Shown here: positions 54,301-63,928 of the stretch, one piece after another
How positions within the stretch are numbered: position 1 is the first letter of the stretch
How the letters are laid out: each line of letters starts with the position of its first letter
Assembly: GCF_901538265.1 (NCBI RefSeq)
Contig: NZ_LR593886.1
Span: 3,394,843-3,458,842, forward strand
Origin: Gemmata massiliana
GTDB lineage: Bacteria; Planctomycetota; Planctomycetia; Gemmatales; Gemmataceae
Reading direction: 5' to 3'
DNA: 64,000 nucleotides
Translations under genes and position numbers: made by a program
The notes under the pieces: model-generated
What the model saw: only the letters and a program-made list of their open reading frames with translations
The model's database searches: none
Told to the model about the DNA's origin: nothing

Positions 54301-55705
54301 CGTTTGCGAGGTGCAGTAATTGATTCTGGCAGTTTGGTGCGTTCGTGTGTAGCGTGCGGGAACCCGGAGGTATCCCGATGCCACGCCGCACGTTCCACAC
54401 GGAGACGCCGCTCGAAGCGCTACTTGTCGAGCACGCCTTGCTCCTCGCTCGCCAACTCCAGAAGACCGCCGACGCGCCCGACGGGACGGTTCTATCTGCG
54501 GTCGAATCCGCCGCCGTGCCCGGAGCACGGGAGCTGGCACGCCGAGACGTCGAAGCCGCGCTCCAACAACAGGCCCGCGCGGTCGAAAACGGGGGGCCGC
54601 GAACCGCGCGGGCCCCGACTGCGACCAACCATCCCGCAACAAGGCGCGCCCAACGAACCGTCCTGACCGCCGGGACCGTGCGCCTGACGCGCCTGTATCC
54701 GGTGTGCCCGGCGTGCCGCGCGTCCCACTACCCACTCGACGTGCGCCTCGGGACCGATGGGTTCGTCAGCCCACAGGCCCAGCGCCTGTTGTGCCTGGCC
54801 GGGGCAGTTGGTCGTTCGACCGGGCCAGCTCCAACCTCAAGGAGTTCTGCGGGCTGTCGGCCTACGACAACACCGTCCGCGCGGTCTGCCATGCGCACGG
54901 CGGGGCCATGCGGGACGGGCAACGGGACGCCCCGGATGCGCACACGACGTTCCGTGCGGCCGAGGGCGACGCCGAGTTCCAGACCGACGGGACGATGGTC
55001 CACACGACGAGTGGCTGGCGGAAGATGCGGCTTTCGATCTTCGCCAAGCGCAACCGGGGCGGCCGAGCGGTGGGACCAAGCGGTGGCAGCAACGCGACCT
55101 GCCCAAGCCGCACGTGGTCCAGGCGGCGAGCCGAACGGGCGAGCCGTTGGGCCCGGGTTGGTGGCGCATGGCCGTGCGGCTGGGGCTGAGCGACACCAGC
55201 GCGGTCACGGCCCTGGCCGACGGTGTGCGGTGGATCTGGAGCCCGTTGGCCGAGCACCTGCCGGGTTGTGTGGACGTTCTGGACATCTACCACGCCAGCG
55301 AGCACCTGTGGGGGCCGCGCACGCGCACTTCGGCGAAGGTCATTCCGAGGCCCGGGCGTGGGTGGCGCGAACACGTGAGGCACTATTGCGCGGTGGCGCA
55401 TCGGCCCTGTTGTCGGAGTTGGCCGGAGCGGAGTTGGCCGGGTTGCGCGGGTACTTCGAGCCACACGTGGCTCGCACGGGTTACGCCAGTCGGTTGCGGC
55501 TCGGCCAGTCGATCGGCAGTGGCCTGGTGGAGGGCGCGTGCAAGCAGGTGATCGGGCGCCGGTTGAAACAGACCGGGGCGCGGTGGAAGGTGCGACGCGC
55601 CGAGCGAATGGCGGCCCTGTGTGCCATCCAAGCCGGCGGTCAGTGGGACACCTACTGGCTGCACGCCGCGTAAACGCCAGATTCCATTACTGCACCCGTT
55701 TGCGA
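54301..55705 (+). mobile_element. ISKra4-family insertion sequence with 9-bp target duplication
   Basis: The element proper is 54310-55696 (1387 bp). Inverted ends GGTGCAGTAATTGATTCTGGC and, at the right, the complement of GGTGCAGTAATGGAATCTGGC agree at 19 of 21. CGTTTGCGA is repeated directly outside (54301-54309 and 55697-55705), a 9-bp target duplication, as known for this IS group. The intact duplication shows a relatively recent insertion, between a decayed ISAs1 and an older transposase remnant. Confidence 0.85.
54378..55673 (+). pseudogene. ISKra4-family transposase, frameshifted
   Basis: ATG 54378 has GGAGG (54366-54370) 7 nt upstream. Frame 1 gives TETPLEALLVEHALLLARQL and CPACRASHYPLDVRLG; a frame change near 54805 leads to SFDRASSNLKEFCGLSAYDN and FQTDGTMVHTTSGWRKMRLS; another near 55065-55090 to DVLDIYHASEHLW; and one near 55315 (in a GTGGGGGCC run) returns to the first frame for GQSIGSGLVEGACKQVIGRR. 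All breaks fit one-base losses in G-rich runs, so either very recent decay or sequencing error. Confidence 0.8.
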
Positions 55706-55709
55706 GAGG

Positions 55710-57340
55710 TCACGCCGCGGTTTGTGGCAATGGATTCTCGGCATCCTGGACGATCGTGGGCCTTTTGCGGAAGGACCATCCGCCGCGTTGCGCGAAGAAC
55801 CGGTTCATGCGCTCGTCTTGGCTGAGCACCGCGGCCCGCAGTTGGAGGATCGATTCGGCTCCGGCGGGCCGGTTCCAATGTTTCTGTTTGCTCTTCACCA
55901 GCGCATTGATTTCGCCCACCAGCGACTCGACCAGGCCGCTGGTCGTCGGTAGCCCGTCTCGTCGGTACCGTGGGTACGCCATGCGATCCCGATTGTTCCC
56001 CAAGTAGGTCCGCGCCTGGGCCACCACCCGGCGCGGATCCCGGCGCTCCTCGGGTGTCGCCGCCTCGCCCGGCGGTGGCTCACCCAGGCGCGTCTGCCAC
56101 GGCTCAGTTCGGCCCGAACGTCCCCCACTCGGCCTTGCCAGCACGCGCGTATCCAGGCCAGGTACCGGGGCCAACCGGTGGCCTCATCGGGGCTCACGGC
56201 TGCGACCGAGGAGAACACGTAACACACCGCGTGCAGGAAGTCGGTGATCGGCTCGAAGGTGCCGAAGTACCCACGGTGGACGGACCAGTTGTACGCACTC
56301 CCGTCGGCCACGAACGCGCGCCGCGGGGCCGCATAGAAGTTCCGCTCCTGGGCTTCGGCGGCCATCATCGGACCGAACGAGGCACTCGCCTGCAGGCTCG
56401 CCACACAGGTCCCCACCAACCGCCTCGGGGATCAGCGCGGGCGCTCCACGGCGTCGTCGCCCGGACCCGCGGAGGGCGTCGATTGGTCCGAGATTTCGTG
56501 GCCCGTGGTCTCACCCGCCGCGCCCTTCATTTGTTGCACCAAGCGGCGCACCCGGCGCGGGCATTGGAACCCGTCGGGCGGCTCGGGGCACGGGTCCGTG
56601 GGGAACGTGGGGCCACTCAACGTGACTAGGCAGGCGATCTTGTCCTCCTTGTTCTGGGCCTCGTGAGCGCCGGGGCCGGAGCCCGTTGCGCGGGTGCGAA
56701 TCCGGCCCCATCGACCTCCACCACCACCGCCGCCGGAAGCACCTCGGTGCGCGGTGCCAGTTGTCGGCGACGGTGCTCGACCACGTTCCGGTCCCGCGCG
56801 GCAATCAACTCCCGACCGATCTGGTGGGCTAGGCGCCGCACCTGGCTCTCGCTGACCTCGATCCCGGCCATGCGAACCGCGTCTGTGGCGTCGCGGAACG
56901 AAGAGAACCGGGCGGTCGCGGTGACGATGCGCTCGACCACCGAGGAGCTGTACCCGTGCTCATCCAGCCCCAGCGCCGCCCGCAGGGGGGAAAAAGTCCC
57001 GCCGACGGGCGGGGCCGTGGGCGATCCGCTCGGCCTGTTGGACTGTGGCCCCTTGGGCCGCCAGGGTGCGTGTGTGCGGGCAGGTGGGGCACGGCTCGCC
57101 ACACACCGGGCACGGGGCCTGTTCGGGCACCTTCTGGGCCTGCGGTTGGAGCATCTGTTGGAGTGCCCCTTCGGTCAGCCCTTGTGCCGCCGCGGTGGCG
57201 ATCGGCTCCATCGTGCGGAAGTCCACGTCCAACCCCGGCCCGTCGTCACCGAATGCCCGCCTGGAAACGATCTTACCCCACTCTGCCGCCAGCACCCGCA
57301 ACCGTTCCAGTTCCTCGGCCGTGAAACGTGGTGTGCTCAT
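55710..57340 (-). pseudogene. Decayed large transposase-like gene with zinc-ribbon N-terminus
   Basis: From ATG 57340: FTAEELERLRVLAAEWG, GDDGPGLDVDFRTME, then CPVCGEPCPTCPH. In other frames follow ALDEHGYSSSVVERIVTATA, VSESQVRRLAHQIGRELIA, VVVEVDGAGF, NKEDK-like residues, AEAQERNFYAAPRRAFVADG, YLGNNRDRMAYPRYRRDGLP and ALVKSKQKHWNRPAGAE. At least four frame changes are needed. The order matches a family of DDE-type transposases common in planctomycetes, related to ISKra4-like enzymes; exact family uncertain. It forms the right edge of the island. Confidence 0.65.
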
Positions 57341-57525
57341 GACTCGCTCCGCACGAGAGTTGCGGCGAAATCCACCCGCCCTCTTCCTAATCCCGCGCCC
57401 CGAGAATCACAAGACCTACCGCAAACCGTGGCGTGACCTCCGTTTGCGATGTTCGGAGCGATTCGACTGGCTCATTTGGCTGGCACTCATATAATTTCTC
57501 GTTGTCACATTATCCGGGAGGCAGA

Positions 57526-57744
57526 ATGGGATTGCGCATGCGGGTTCACGACCGGGAGCCGATTGGGGCAGCCCTTCGGCGGTTTAAGAAGTTGGTCGAG
57601 CGGAGCGGGCTAAAGCGCGAACTGCGCGCTCACGAGTATTACGAGAAACCGTGCGAAGCCCGGAGCCGTAAAGAGGCCAAGCGGCGCAGCGCGATCAAGA
57701 AGGCCGCCCTCGGGAAGCCACCGACCAAAGAACGGTCGTACTAA
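57526..57744 (+). CDS. rpsU: 30S ribosomal protein S21
   Basis: A 72-aa basic protein of the bS21 family, part of the 30S platform near the 16S rRNA 3' end. Recognisable MRVHDREPIGAALRRFKKL, GLKRELRAHEYYEKP and a Lys/Arg-rich tail. ATG 57526 has GGAGG (57517-57521) 4 nt upstream; ATG 57538 is a possible alternative. Stands alone with its own terminator. Confidence 0.95.
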   Translation: MGLRMRVHDREPIGAALRRFKKLVERSGLKRELRAHEYYEKPCEARSRKEAKRRSAIKKAALGKPPTKERSY

Positions 57745-57765
57745 ACGCGACCGAGATCAGTGAAC

Positions 57766-57810
57766 GAACACGGCCCGCTCCAAATTTTGGAGCGGGCCGT
57801 GTTCGTTTTG
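57766..57810 (+). terminator. Strong terminator after rpsU
   Basis: GAACACGGCCCGCTCC (57766-57781) pairs perfectly with GGAGCGGGCCGTGTTC (57789-57804), loop AAATTTT, followed by GTTTTG. Confidence 0.85.
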
Positions 57811-57857
57811 GAGCAAGAATTGGACAGTTTCTGGTCTGCTGGCCGGGAAAAAGTTGA

Positions 57858-57881
57858 AGCCGGCGACTGAGGTCGCCGGCT
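57858..57881. repeat. Small perfect palindrome (REP-like)
   Basis: AGCCGGCGAC (57858-57867) and GTCGCCGGCT (57872-57881) form a 10-bp stem with a TGAG loop. No T-tract follows. It has the form of a REP element. Confidence 0.6.
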
Positions 57882-57896
57882 CTCGTGGATAGGGTT

Positions 57897-57920
57897 GGGG
57901 ACGGGGAGTGGGGTAGGGGG
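57897..57920 (+). other. Putative G-quadruplex
   Basis: Four runs of at least four G with loops AC, AGT and TA (57897-57900, 57903-57906, 57910-57913, 57916-57920), then further G runs to 57933. This fits the canonical four-layer quadruplex pattern on the plus strand. Confidence 0.75.
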
Positions 57921-58255
57921 AGCGGGCCGGGGGAACTGGCCCAACTTGTTGTTCGACGAATCAAAGTACAGCAGACCGTGTGCCAATACCCGAATTGTGG
58001 TGACCGGGAGTGACAATACGCGATTTCCCAGTTTTTGTGGCCGGAACAGTCACGGGAAGTATTCGAGCCGGTTGTAACACTTACTGTGATGTGTAGGAGA
58101 GGTGATCGAACCGGAACCTTTTGCCGCAATTCCGCACCGAATGTGCCGCCGCGCCAACCCGTCTTCCCCTTCTTCGCGCGCTTCGCTATGAACCCCCGAA
58201 CGGATCGGACCGATGAGATCCGTAAGACCGCCTACTCCTGTGCGAAAGCCCCAAA

Positions 58256-58744
58256 ATGCCGCAGATGAGCGAGAGCGCCGCTGAGAAGCTCACTTCGCAA
58301 CAAGCAACAGCCCTGGTCCGGGTTCTCGACCTCCAGGCCCGGTGGGAGAACCACCGCGACGATCCCGCGAAGAGCGCCGCGTCCGCAGCCGAACTTCAGG
58401 TGCGCCAGAAGTCGTTCGAGGCGTTCCGGGCTGCGTTGCGCGAATTTACCGCCGAGTACCGTAACGCTCAATTACCCGAGCCGACGCAGAACGTCCCCGA
58501 CCGGCTGGCGATCTGGTGTCGCACCCTCCGAGCCGTGTTACGTCGCGCGGAGAGTGGGAACCCGTCCGCGCTGCTGCTCAAAGTTTACCGGCTCGCGGAT
58601 CGAATCGCGATCCGCGTGGGGAAGGAACAGGTGACGCGGATGCCGGTGGCAGATTTGTCGGACGGCATTCGGGAATTGGATGCCGTTATTTCGTGGTGCG
58701 AAGCGCCCGTCACACTTCCCGCGCGGAAAGACGAAGCGGCATGA
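58256..58744 (+). CDS. Hypothetical protein
   Basis: A 162-aa soluble, largely helical, charged protein, probably cytoplasmic. It begins MPQMSESAAEKLTSQQATAL and contains QARWENHRDDPAKSA and ELQVRQKSFEAFRAALREF. I do not recognise a family. ATG 58256 and 58265 are both possible; neither has a clear Shine-Dalgarno. It converges on the kinase-TPR gene with a 23-bp gap. Codon use is like the backbone, so it is probably a real gene. Confidence 0.6.
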   Translation: MPQMSESAAEKLTSQQATALVRVLDLQARWENHRDDPAKSAASAAELQVRQKSFEAFRAALREFTAEYRNAQLPEPTQNVPDRLAIWCRTLRAVLRRAESGNPSALLLKVYRLADRIAIRVGKEQVTRMPVADLSDGIRELDAVISWCEAPVTLPARKDEAA

Positions 58745-58767
58745 CCGAGTCGAGTTTGTTGTGGCTG

Positions 58768-61545
58768 TCAATCGCGCTTGGTCGCGAGGCTCGCTCGGGC
58801 GGCGGCGACCATTTTCGTGAACTCGGGGTCTTTTCGAATCGGGTCGAGGTCCGTGTCTGTACCGACCATATCGAGGCCGAACCCGGTCTTGAGCGCGGAC
58901 CAGAGCAGGTGAAGGGCCTCTTTCTTGTCCTCGTGGTGCGACTTCGCGGTGAGCGCGTAGATGCACCCGACCTGATACAGGTTCGCCGGGCGCGTGTCGC
59001 GGAGCAGCGCTTCGCGCGCGTCTTTTAGAGCTTCGTCGCGCTTCCCCCGCCGGGCGAGTTCAACCCCGCGCCCGGCCCGCGTCGGGACGTGGTCCGGGTG
59101 CAGCTCGACCGCGCGGTTGAGCACCGCCATCGCCTCGTCTGGCTTGTTCAGGCGCTCGCCGAGAATGTGCGCCTTCAACTGAAGTGCGGTCATCGAGAAC
59201 GGGTTGATCTTCAGTGCTTCCTCGGCATCCGCGAGTGCGCCCTTCACATCGTCGGCGAGTCGTTCCGTTCCGCGTGCGACCCAACTGAGTTCGTCGGCAG
59301 GCGTGAGCCGTAGCCCCTCTTCGCGGTCCGTTTGGGCACCTGCGGGGTTGTTCCGGCGCTGGCGAATGGATGACCGCAGGAGTCGGATTTGGACCGGCGC
59401 TCCGCCCCCATCTAAGGCCCGAGTGAGATCAGTTTCGGCCGCTTCGAGATCGCCTTCCAGGTCACAAACCGTTGCCCGCTGGACGTAAACCTCGGCCGGG
59501 AGCGGGTCGAGCGCGATGGCGCGCGTAAAGTCGTCGCGTGCGTCCTTGAACGCCCGGGCCCGAGCCAGCGCCAGCCCGCGATTGCGCCAGGCGGGTGCGA
59601 AGTCGTCACGCAGTGCGAGGCACGCGGTGAAGCACGCGACCGCGTCGGCGTCGTGGTCGAGCGCCAGGTGAACCGTCCCGCGCACGAACCACGCGGAGAA
59701 GTTCTTCGGGTCGAGGTGGGTCGATTTCCGCAAGTGCGGTAGTGCTTCGCGGTGCCGGCCCTGTTGCGTGAGCACCGCCCCCAATAGGTAGAGGTCGCGT
59801 GCCGATTCCAGCGACGCTTTAAGTGCTTCGGCGCGGAATGCTTCGGCTTCTGCGCGACTACCGCGTAAGTCCGTAATTGCCGCGCGCTGTTCTCGGACGG
59901 CGTGGGGCAACCGGTCGCCAGCGAATCGGGCCGCGGACTCGTTCCACTTCGCGGCCCGGTCCAGGTTTTCGGTTCGCGCCGGCGGATCGTCCGATCCCAT
60001 TGCCCGGAGGTACGCGACCTGGGCCATGAGGTAAAACGTTTCTCCGACGTCGCCCGTCAGCCGCACGCGATCCGCTTCGGACAATCGCTGTACACTCGCT
60101 CTCGTGGCCCAAGTTTCCGTATCTTCGGGCACTTCGTATCGCGCGAGAACCGCTTGAAGCCTGGCGTCGGCTTCGTCCAATCGCGGGCGCGACTGGTTCC
60201 GGTCATCGAGGAACAATTGGGCATTCGCGAAATCGGTACGGTGGTCCGCGAAGAGTGCCCGCGCGCGGGCGTTCTGACTCTGGTCCCACGAGTAGGCGAA
60301 GCTCGCTCCGAGGCACGCGAGCAGCACTGCGGCACCGGCTCCGACCGTGCCGGACGACGCGAGCTGCGGATTCCGTCGTACCCACTTCTGTGCGCGCTCG
60401 CGCACGGATGTGTTCGGGGCGAAGCGCAGCGGGCGGTTGCTCAGGTGCCGCTCGATGTCTTCCCGCAAATCTTCCGCACGCTGGTAGCGATCGTCGGCGT
60501 CCGGCGCGAGACACTTTCGCACAATCGCGTCAACGGCCGGGGGCACGGAATGATTGATCGCGCGGGGTGAGGGCGGGGTCTTCTCGCGGTCGGCGAGCAT
60601 CGGAGCCACCACGGACCGCCCGAGGGTGCGCCGAACCGGGAACGGGTGCTGACCGGTGAGCAGCTCGAACAGGATGACGCCGAGCGCGTAGATGTCGCAC
60701 CGGCCGTCGAGCGCGCCGGCCTTGTCGCGGAACGCTCGCATCTGCTCGGGCGCCATGTAGGGGAGCGTACCCCCGACTGCGGCGCGCTCGGCCCCGTCGC
60801 GGGTCTTGGTGTCTTCGGCGAGGTTGAAGTCGAGGAGCATCGGGCGCCCCTCGTCGGTGAGCAGCACGTTTGCCGGCTTCAGGTCGCGGTGCAGGATTCC
60901 CCGATTGTGAGCGTGCGCAAGTCCGTCGGCCAGTTGCTCAGCGAGGCAGAGAACCGCTTCAACGAATGACAGCCCTTCGAGCCGTGCCCAGCCGTCGGAA
61001 CTGTGTTCGAGGGGCACCGCCGGGGCGGGTGGTAAGGAGGGGAGCACACCCGGCGTAAGAGTGGAATCGATTCGAGAGGACGCGGACCCGGCTGACGGTG
61101 TGGTGAGTTCGCCGCGCTGGGCTAGCGTGCTCCGGAGCTCGCGCCCGGAACTCGGGAGGCTCTCGCGCCCACGAAGGCTACCGATGACAACGGCTAAAGT
61201 GGTACAGCCGTAGTACGGCATGCACGCGGCCTGGAGCGATCCGTCCCGGTGAAATGAGTACACCGGGACGATGTTCGTGTGCTGCATCTGGGCCAGCGTG
61301 CGCGACTCGCCCCCAACGTCGCACGCGACTTTGAGCGCGACCGGGCGCCCGGCCAGATCTCCCTGGCGCGCCAAATACACCCGACCGAACGCGCCGCGCC
61401 CCAACTCTTTTTCGATGCTGAACCCGAGGTACTCGTCCCCGGGTTTCGGGAACCGGGCCTCGGACTGGACCCACGCGGACAAGCTCTCCGCGCTCACGCG
61501 GTCGTTCAAATCGAGAGTCGGTATGGCGGAAGGTGAAGTGGACAT
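58768..61545 (-). CDS. Hanks-type Ser/Thr kinase with TPR repeats
   Basis: A 925-aa membrane kinase. The kinase domain (about 40-375) has glycine loop LGRGAFGRVYLARQG, VALKVACDVGGESRTL (Lys and helix-C Glu), HRDLKPANVLL and LLDFNLAEDTK. The metal-binding motif reads DFN instead of DFG; the Asp is kept, so activity is plausible. A membrane helix (about 407-428, GTVGAGAAVLLACLGASFAYS) follows, then a long extracytoplasmic part with about ten TPR-like repeats to the C-terminus. Such kinase-TPR fusions are abundant in planctomycetes. I chose ATG 61545 (MSTSPSAIPTLD). Targets unknown. Confidence 0.9.
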   Translation of the reverse strand: MSTSPSAIPTLDLNDRVSAESLSAWVQSEARFPKPGDEYLGFSIEKELGRGAFGRVYLARQGDLAGRPVALKVACDVGGESRTLAQMQHTNIVPVYSFHRDGSLQAACMPYYGCTTLAVVIGSLRGRESLPSSGRELRSTLAQRGELTTPSAGSASSRIDSTLTPGVLPSLPPAPAVPLEHSSDGWARLEGLSFVEAVLCLAEQLADGLAHAHNRGILHRDLKPANVLLTDEGRPMLLDFNLAEDTKTRDGAERAAVGGTLPYMAPEQMRAFRDKAGALDGRCDIYALGVILFELLTGQHPFPVRRTLGRSVVAPMLADREKTPPSPRAINHSVPPAVDAIVRKCLAPDADDRYQRAEDLREDIERHLSNRPLRFAPNTSVRERAQKWVRRNPQLASSGTVGAGAAVLLACLGASFAYSWDQSQNARARALFADHRTDFANAQLFLDDRNQSRPRLDEADARLQAVLARYEVPEDTETWATRASVQRLSEADRVRLTGDVGETFYLMAQVAYLRAMGSDDPPARTENLDRAAKWNESAARFAGDRLPHAVREQRAAITDLRGSRAEAEAFRAEALKASLESARDLYLLGAVLTQQGRHREALPHLRKSTHLDPKNFSAWFVRGTVHLALDHDADAVACFTACLALRDDFAPAWRNRGLALARARAFKDARDDFTRAIALDPLPAEVYVQRATVCDLEGDLEAAETDLTRALDGGGAPVQIRLLRSSIRQRRNNPAGAQTDREEGLRLTPADELSWVARGTERLADDVKGALADAEEALKINPFSMTALQLKAHILGERLNKPDEAMAVLNRAVELHPDHVPTRAGRGVELARRGKRDEALKDAREALLRDTRPANLYQVGCIYALTAKSHHEDKKEALHLLWSALKTGFGLDMVGTDTDLDPIRKDPEFTKMVAAARASLATKRD

Positions 61546-61639
61546 TGTGGTTCGGGGAGGGGATATGGGGTTCTCTCGTCCGCTCAATCCGAGCACGCTC
61601 CGGGCCGCACGTTTGCGCCCGGAGCACCTTCATTATGGT

Positions 61640-63535
61640 TTAAAAGAAGTACCAGAGGCCCATCGGGGTCGGCAGCGACGGCGCGACGTAGATCGTTGGA
61701 CTGTACGTCGGTGCGGGCGGGGGGGGCGGGGCGATCAGCGGCGGCGCGTATGTGCCGACCCCCTCCGTTAATTCCAACAGTGCCAGGTGGTACCGGATCG
61801 GGGCGGCCGTTTTCCCGGTGACCGAGTGGTACACGTACTTGAACGTGTAGGTTCCGATCGCGAGGTATTGGACCGCAGTGACTGCGGGCTGACCGGATTC
61901 GGCGTCGAGAACGAAGACCACTCTCCCAACAGCGTCGGTCACGGTCAACTTCGCGCCGCCCGCGCCCGCGGCAAGCGTCTCGGAAAACAGCGCGAACTGG
62001 AAGATGCCACCGTCCGTCACGACGAGTGTGGCGGTGTTCGTGGTCGCGGACGAACTGAGCGTGCCTCCGCCGATTTCTTGCGCGGTTGCGGTTACCGATT
62101 GGTTGAAATCGGCACCGAAGTAGTAACCGCCGGTGCTGTTCGCACCACCCGGGGTGCGAGCCGATATCTGAACGATGTATTTCGCATCCGCGGGGGCGTT
62201 CGGGATCGCGATGCTCATGATGCCCGCACTGTTTGCGAGCACCTGGAATGCGATCGCATTCCCCTGTGCGTCGAACACCCGCATGCGCGGGTTCAGTGCC
62301 CCGTCCGTGGACCAGACAACTACGTTTAAGGTCGCGGTTCCGCTTGCCGTTGCGGGAGAGTAGATCTTGTAGAAATCGGAGTCGGTCGCGTCCTCGATCG
62401 ACCCGCGATACTGAACGTCGAACTGCCCAGTGCCCACAATCTCGAGGCGCCGGGCCGTCGTGAGGTTGAGCGCCGTTGCAAGGGTGTCGTTCGTGTGAGC
62501 GTCCAGAACCGGCGGGGTCCGGAGCGGCTTGGCGGCCCGGTTGTTGGGGTCCGCGGTCAACCGATAGCCGCCGATCCCGAACACGTCGGAGGTCGCGCTT
62601 TCGACCTTGATGAAGTACGTCGCGCCATCCGTGAGAGCGAGATTGAGAGTGATGTCGTTGTTAAACGAGTCCTGGGCCGCTGCGCTTGCGACGAGCTTCC
62701 CGGTGGAGTCGTACACGCTCACCCGGGCCTGGAGGAGACTAAGCCCCTTGGCCTGGAGGGTGATCGTCGTCAGCGCCCCGGCCTTGAACTTGTAGCCGTC
62801 CACGTCGCCGAGCGTGGTCAGGTCGCCGTCGGCGACGTAGGCCCCGATGGTCGCGTCCTTCAGCATCGCACTCGCGGTGGCGCGCGTGTCGTTCGGACCC
62901 ACGAGGTCGAACTCATCGGGCAACCGGGCGCCGTACAGCGTCTGGAGCGCGGCAATATCGCTCGCGGTCAATTGGGTGTGGTAGGCGTACATCGCATTCG
63001 TGGCAGATCCCGGAGCGGTCGAGTGGTCCAGCCCGAGCGAGTGCCCCGCTTCGTGCAATGCGACTGAGAAGATGTCGTAGGCGCGGGCGACGTTGCCGAT
63101 CCGGTACGGGACCGCGCTACTGAACGTCACATCCCCTGCGAACGTAGTGCCGGTCCAACTGAACGGGGACGCGGCTGCGGCTTCGTCGGCCGAGATCGGG
63201 GCCGCGGCAATTCGGATGTCACCGAACCGGGCGTCGCCCTGGACCGCACCGACCGTGCCGAGCGCCTGGCCCCCGTCCGCGACGAGTCCGATGTTGATGT
63301 TGGCGTTCACGGCCCAGGTTTGGAACGCGCGGAGGATCTCGCGCTCCCAGGCGGTGGTCGTACCGGCCGCGGCGAGCGACGCGAACAGGCTACTCGGTCC
63401 GGTGGGTGTGGCCGTGCCGTCGGGCACGAAGCTCAGTGTCATGTGGCCGGGATCGGCCCAGGCAACACCGAACGAGCTGGGGAGTGAACGGTCTTCGAGT
63501 TGCTCAAACGCGCCGAAGCGGCGGGGCGAACGCAT
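61640..63535 (-). CDS. Exported matrixin-type metalloprotease with PPC-like domains
   Basis: A 631-aa secreted protease. The N-terminus (MRSPRRFGAFEQLEDRSLPS) has the planctomycete QLEDR leader. The protease domain (about 20-210) contains the zinc motif HEAGHSLGLDH (residues 161-171), with a Met in SATNAMYAYH as the expected Met-turn. Then come two beta-rich modules like bacterial pre-peptidase C-terminal domains (NDTRATASAMLKDATIGAYV...DVDGYKFKA, and YRGSIEDATDSDFYKIYSP). The C-terminus is Pro-rich. ATG 63535 precedes the leader. It is 94 bp upstream of the kinase-TPR gene on the same strand. Confidence 0.88.
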   Translation of the reverse strand: MRSPRRFGAFEQLEDRSLPSSFGVAWADPGHMTLSFVPDGTATPTGPSSLFASLAAAGTTTAWEREILRAFQTWAVNANINIGLVADGGQALGTVGAVQGDARFGDIRIAAAPISADEAAAASPFSWTGTTFAGDVTFSSAVPYRIGNVARAYDIFSVALHEAGHSLGLDHSTAPGSATNAMYAYHTQLTASDIAALQTLYGARLPDEFDLVGPNDTRATASAMLKDATIGAYVADGDLTTLGDVDGYKFKAGALTTITLQAKGLSLLQARVSVYDSTGKLVASAAAQDSFNNDITLNLALTDGATYFIKVESATSDVFGIGGYRLTADPNNRAAKPLRTPPVLDAHTNDTLATALNLTTARRLEIVGTGQFDVQYRGSIEDATDSDFYKIYSPATASGTATLNVVVWSTDGALNPRMRVFDAQGNAIAFQVLANSAGIMSIAIPNAPADAKYIVQISARTPGGANSTGGYYFGADFNQSVTATAQEIGGGTLSSSATTNTATLVVTDGGIFQFALFSETLAAGAGGAKLTVTDAVGRVVFVLDAESGQPAVTAVQYLAIGTYTFKYVYHSVTGKTAAPIRYHLALLELTEGVGTYAPPLIAPPPPPAPTYSPTIYVAPSLPTPMGLWYFF

Positions 63536-63928
63536 CTTTGGTCTCGCTGACAGGGCGAACGATTCGTTGGAGAAACGAACCAAACAGCGGAGTCACACGA
63601 ATTGAGGATAGACCGGTCCAGTGGAAGAAGTGTGCAAGATCGTAAGAATTCTCCGAAGTGCTGTCCGCGTACAAAATATTGTCTCCGCGTGAGACGAACC
63701 GTCGCGCACGGGAATAGAAATCGCGCCCCGTCGAACGGACCCTTCGAGCGAGGTACGGGTGACGCACAGGAGTGAGCGCGGAATTTATTCAACGTTCATT
63801 TTTCGTTTTCGCGCGGGCGGCGCGGAACGGGCGCGTGAGCTAAGAATAGGGTGATTCTCTCCGCGTGCTCGCCCGCACCTCTACAGTTCGGGAACGCGCT
63901 ACGCCCGCCGCGCCCACGAGTTCCCGCG
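63536..63928. other. 393-bp divergent intergenic region
   Basis: No gene or repeat recognised. It should hold divergent promoters for the matrixin-type protease and the partial gene at the window end. Confidence 0.4.

Larger units (their letters stand above)
57745..58255. other. 511-bp region after rpsU: terminator, hairpin and G-rich tract
   Basis: No supported gene. Besides the terminator it holds the small perfect hairpin at 57858-57881 and the G-quadruplex-prone tract at 57897-57920; the rest is the upstream region of the hypothetical gene at 58256. Confidence 0.5.
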
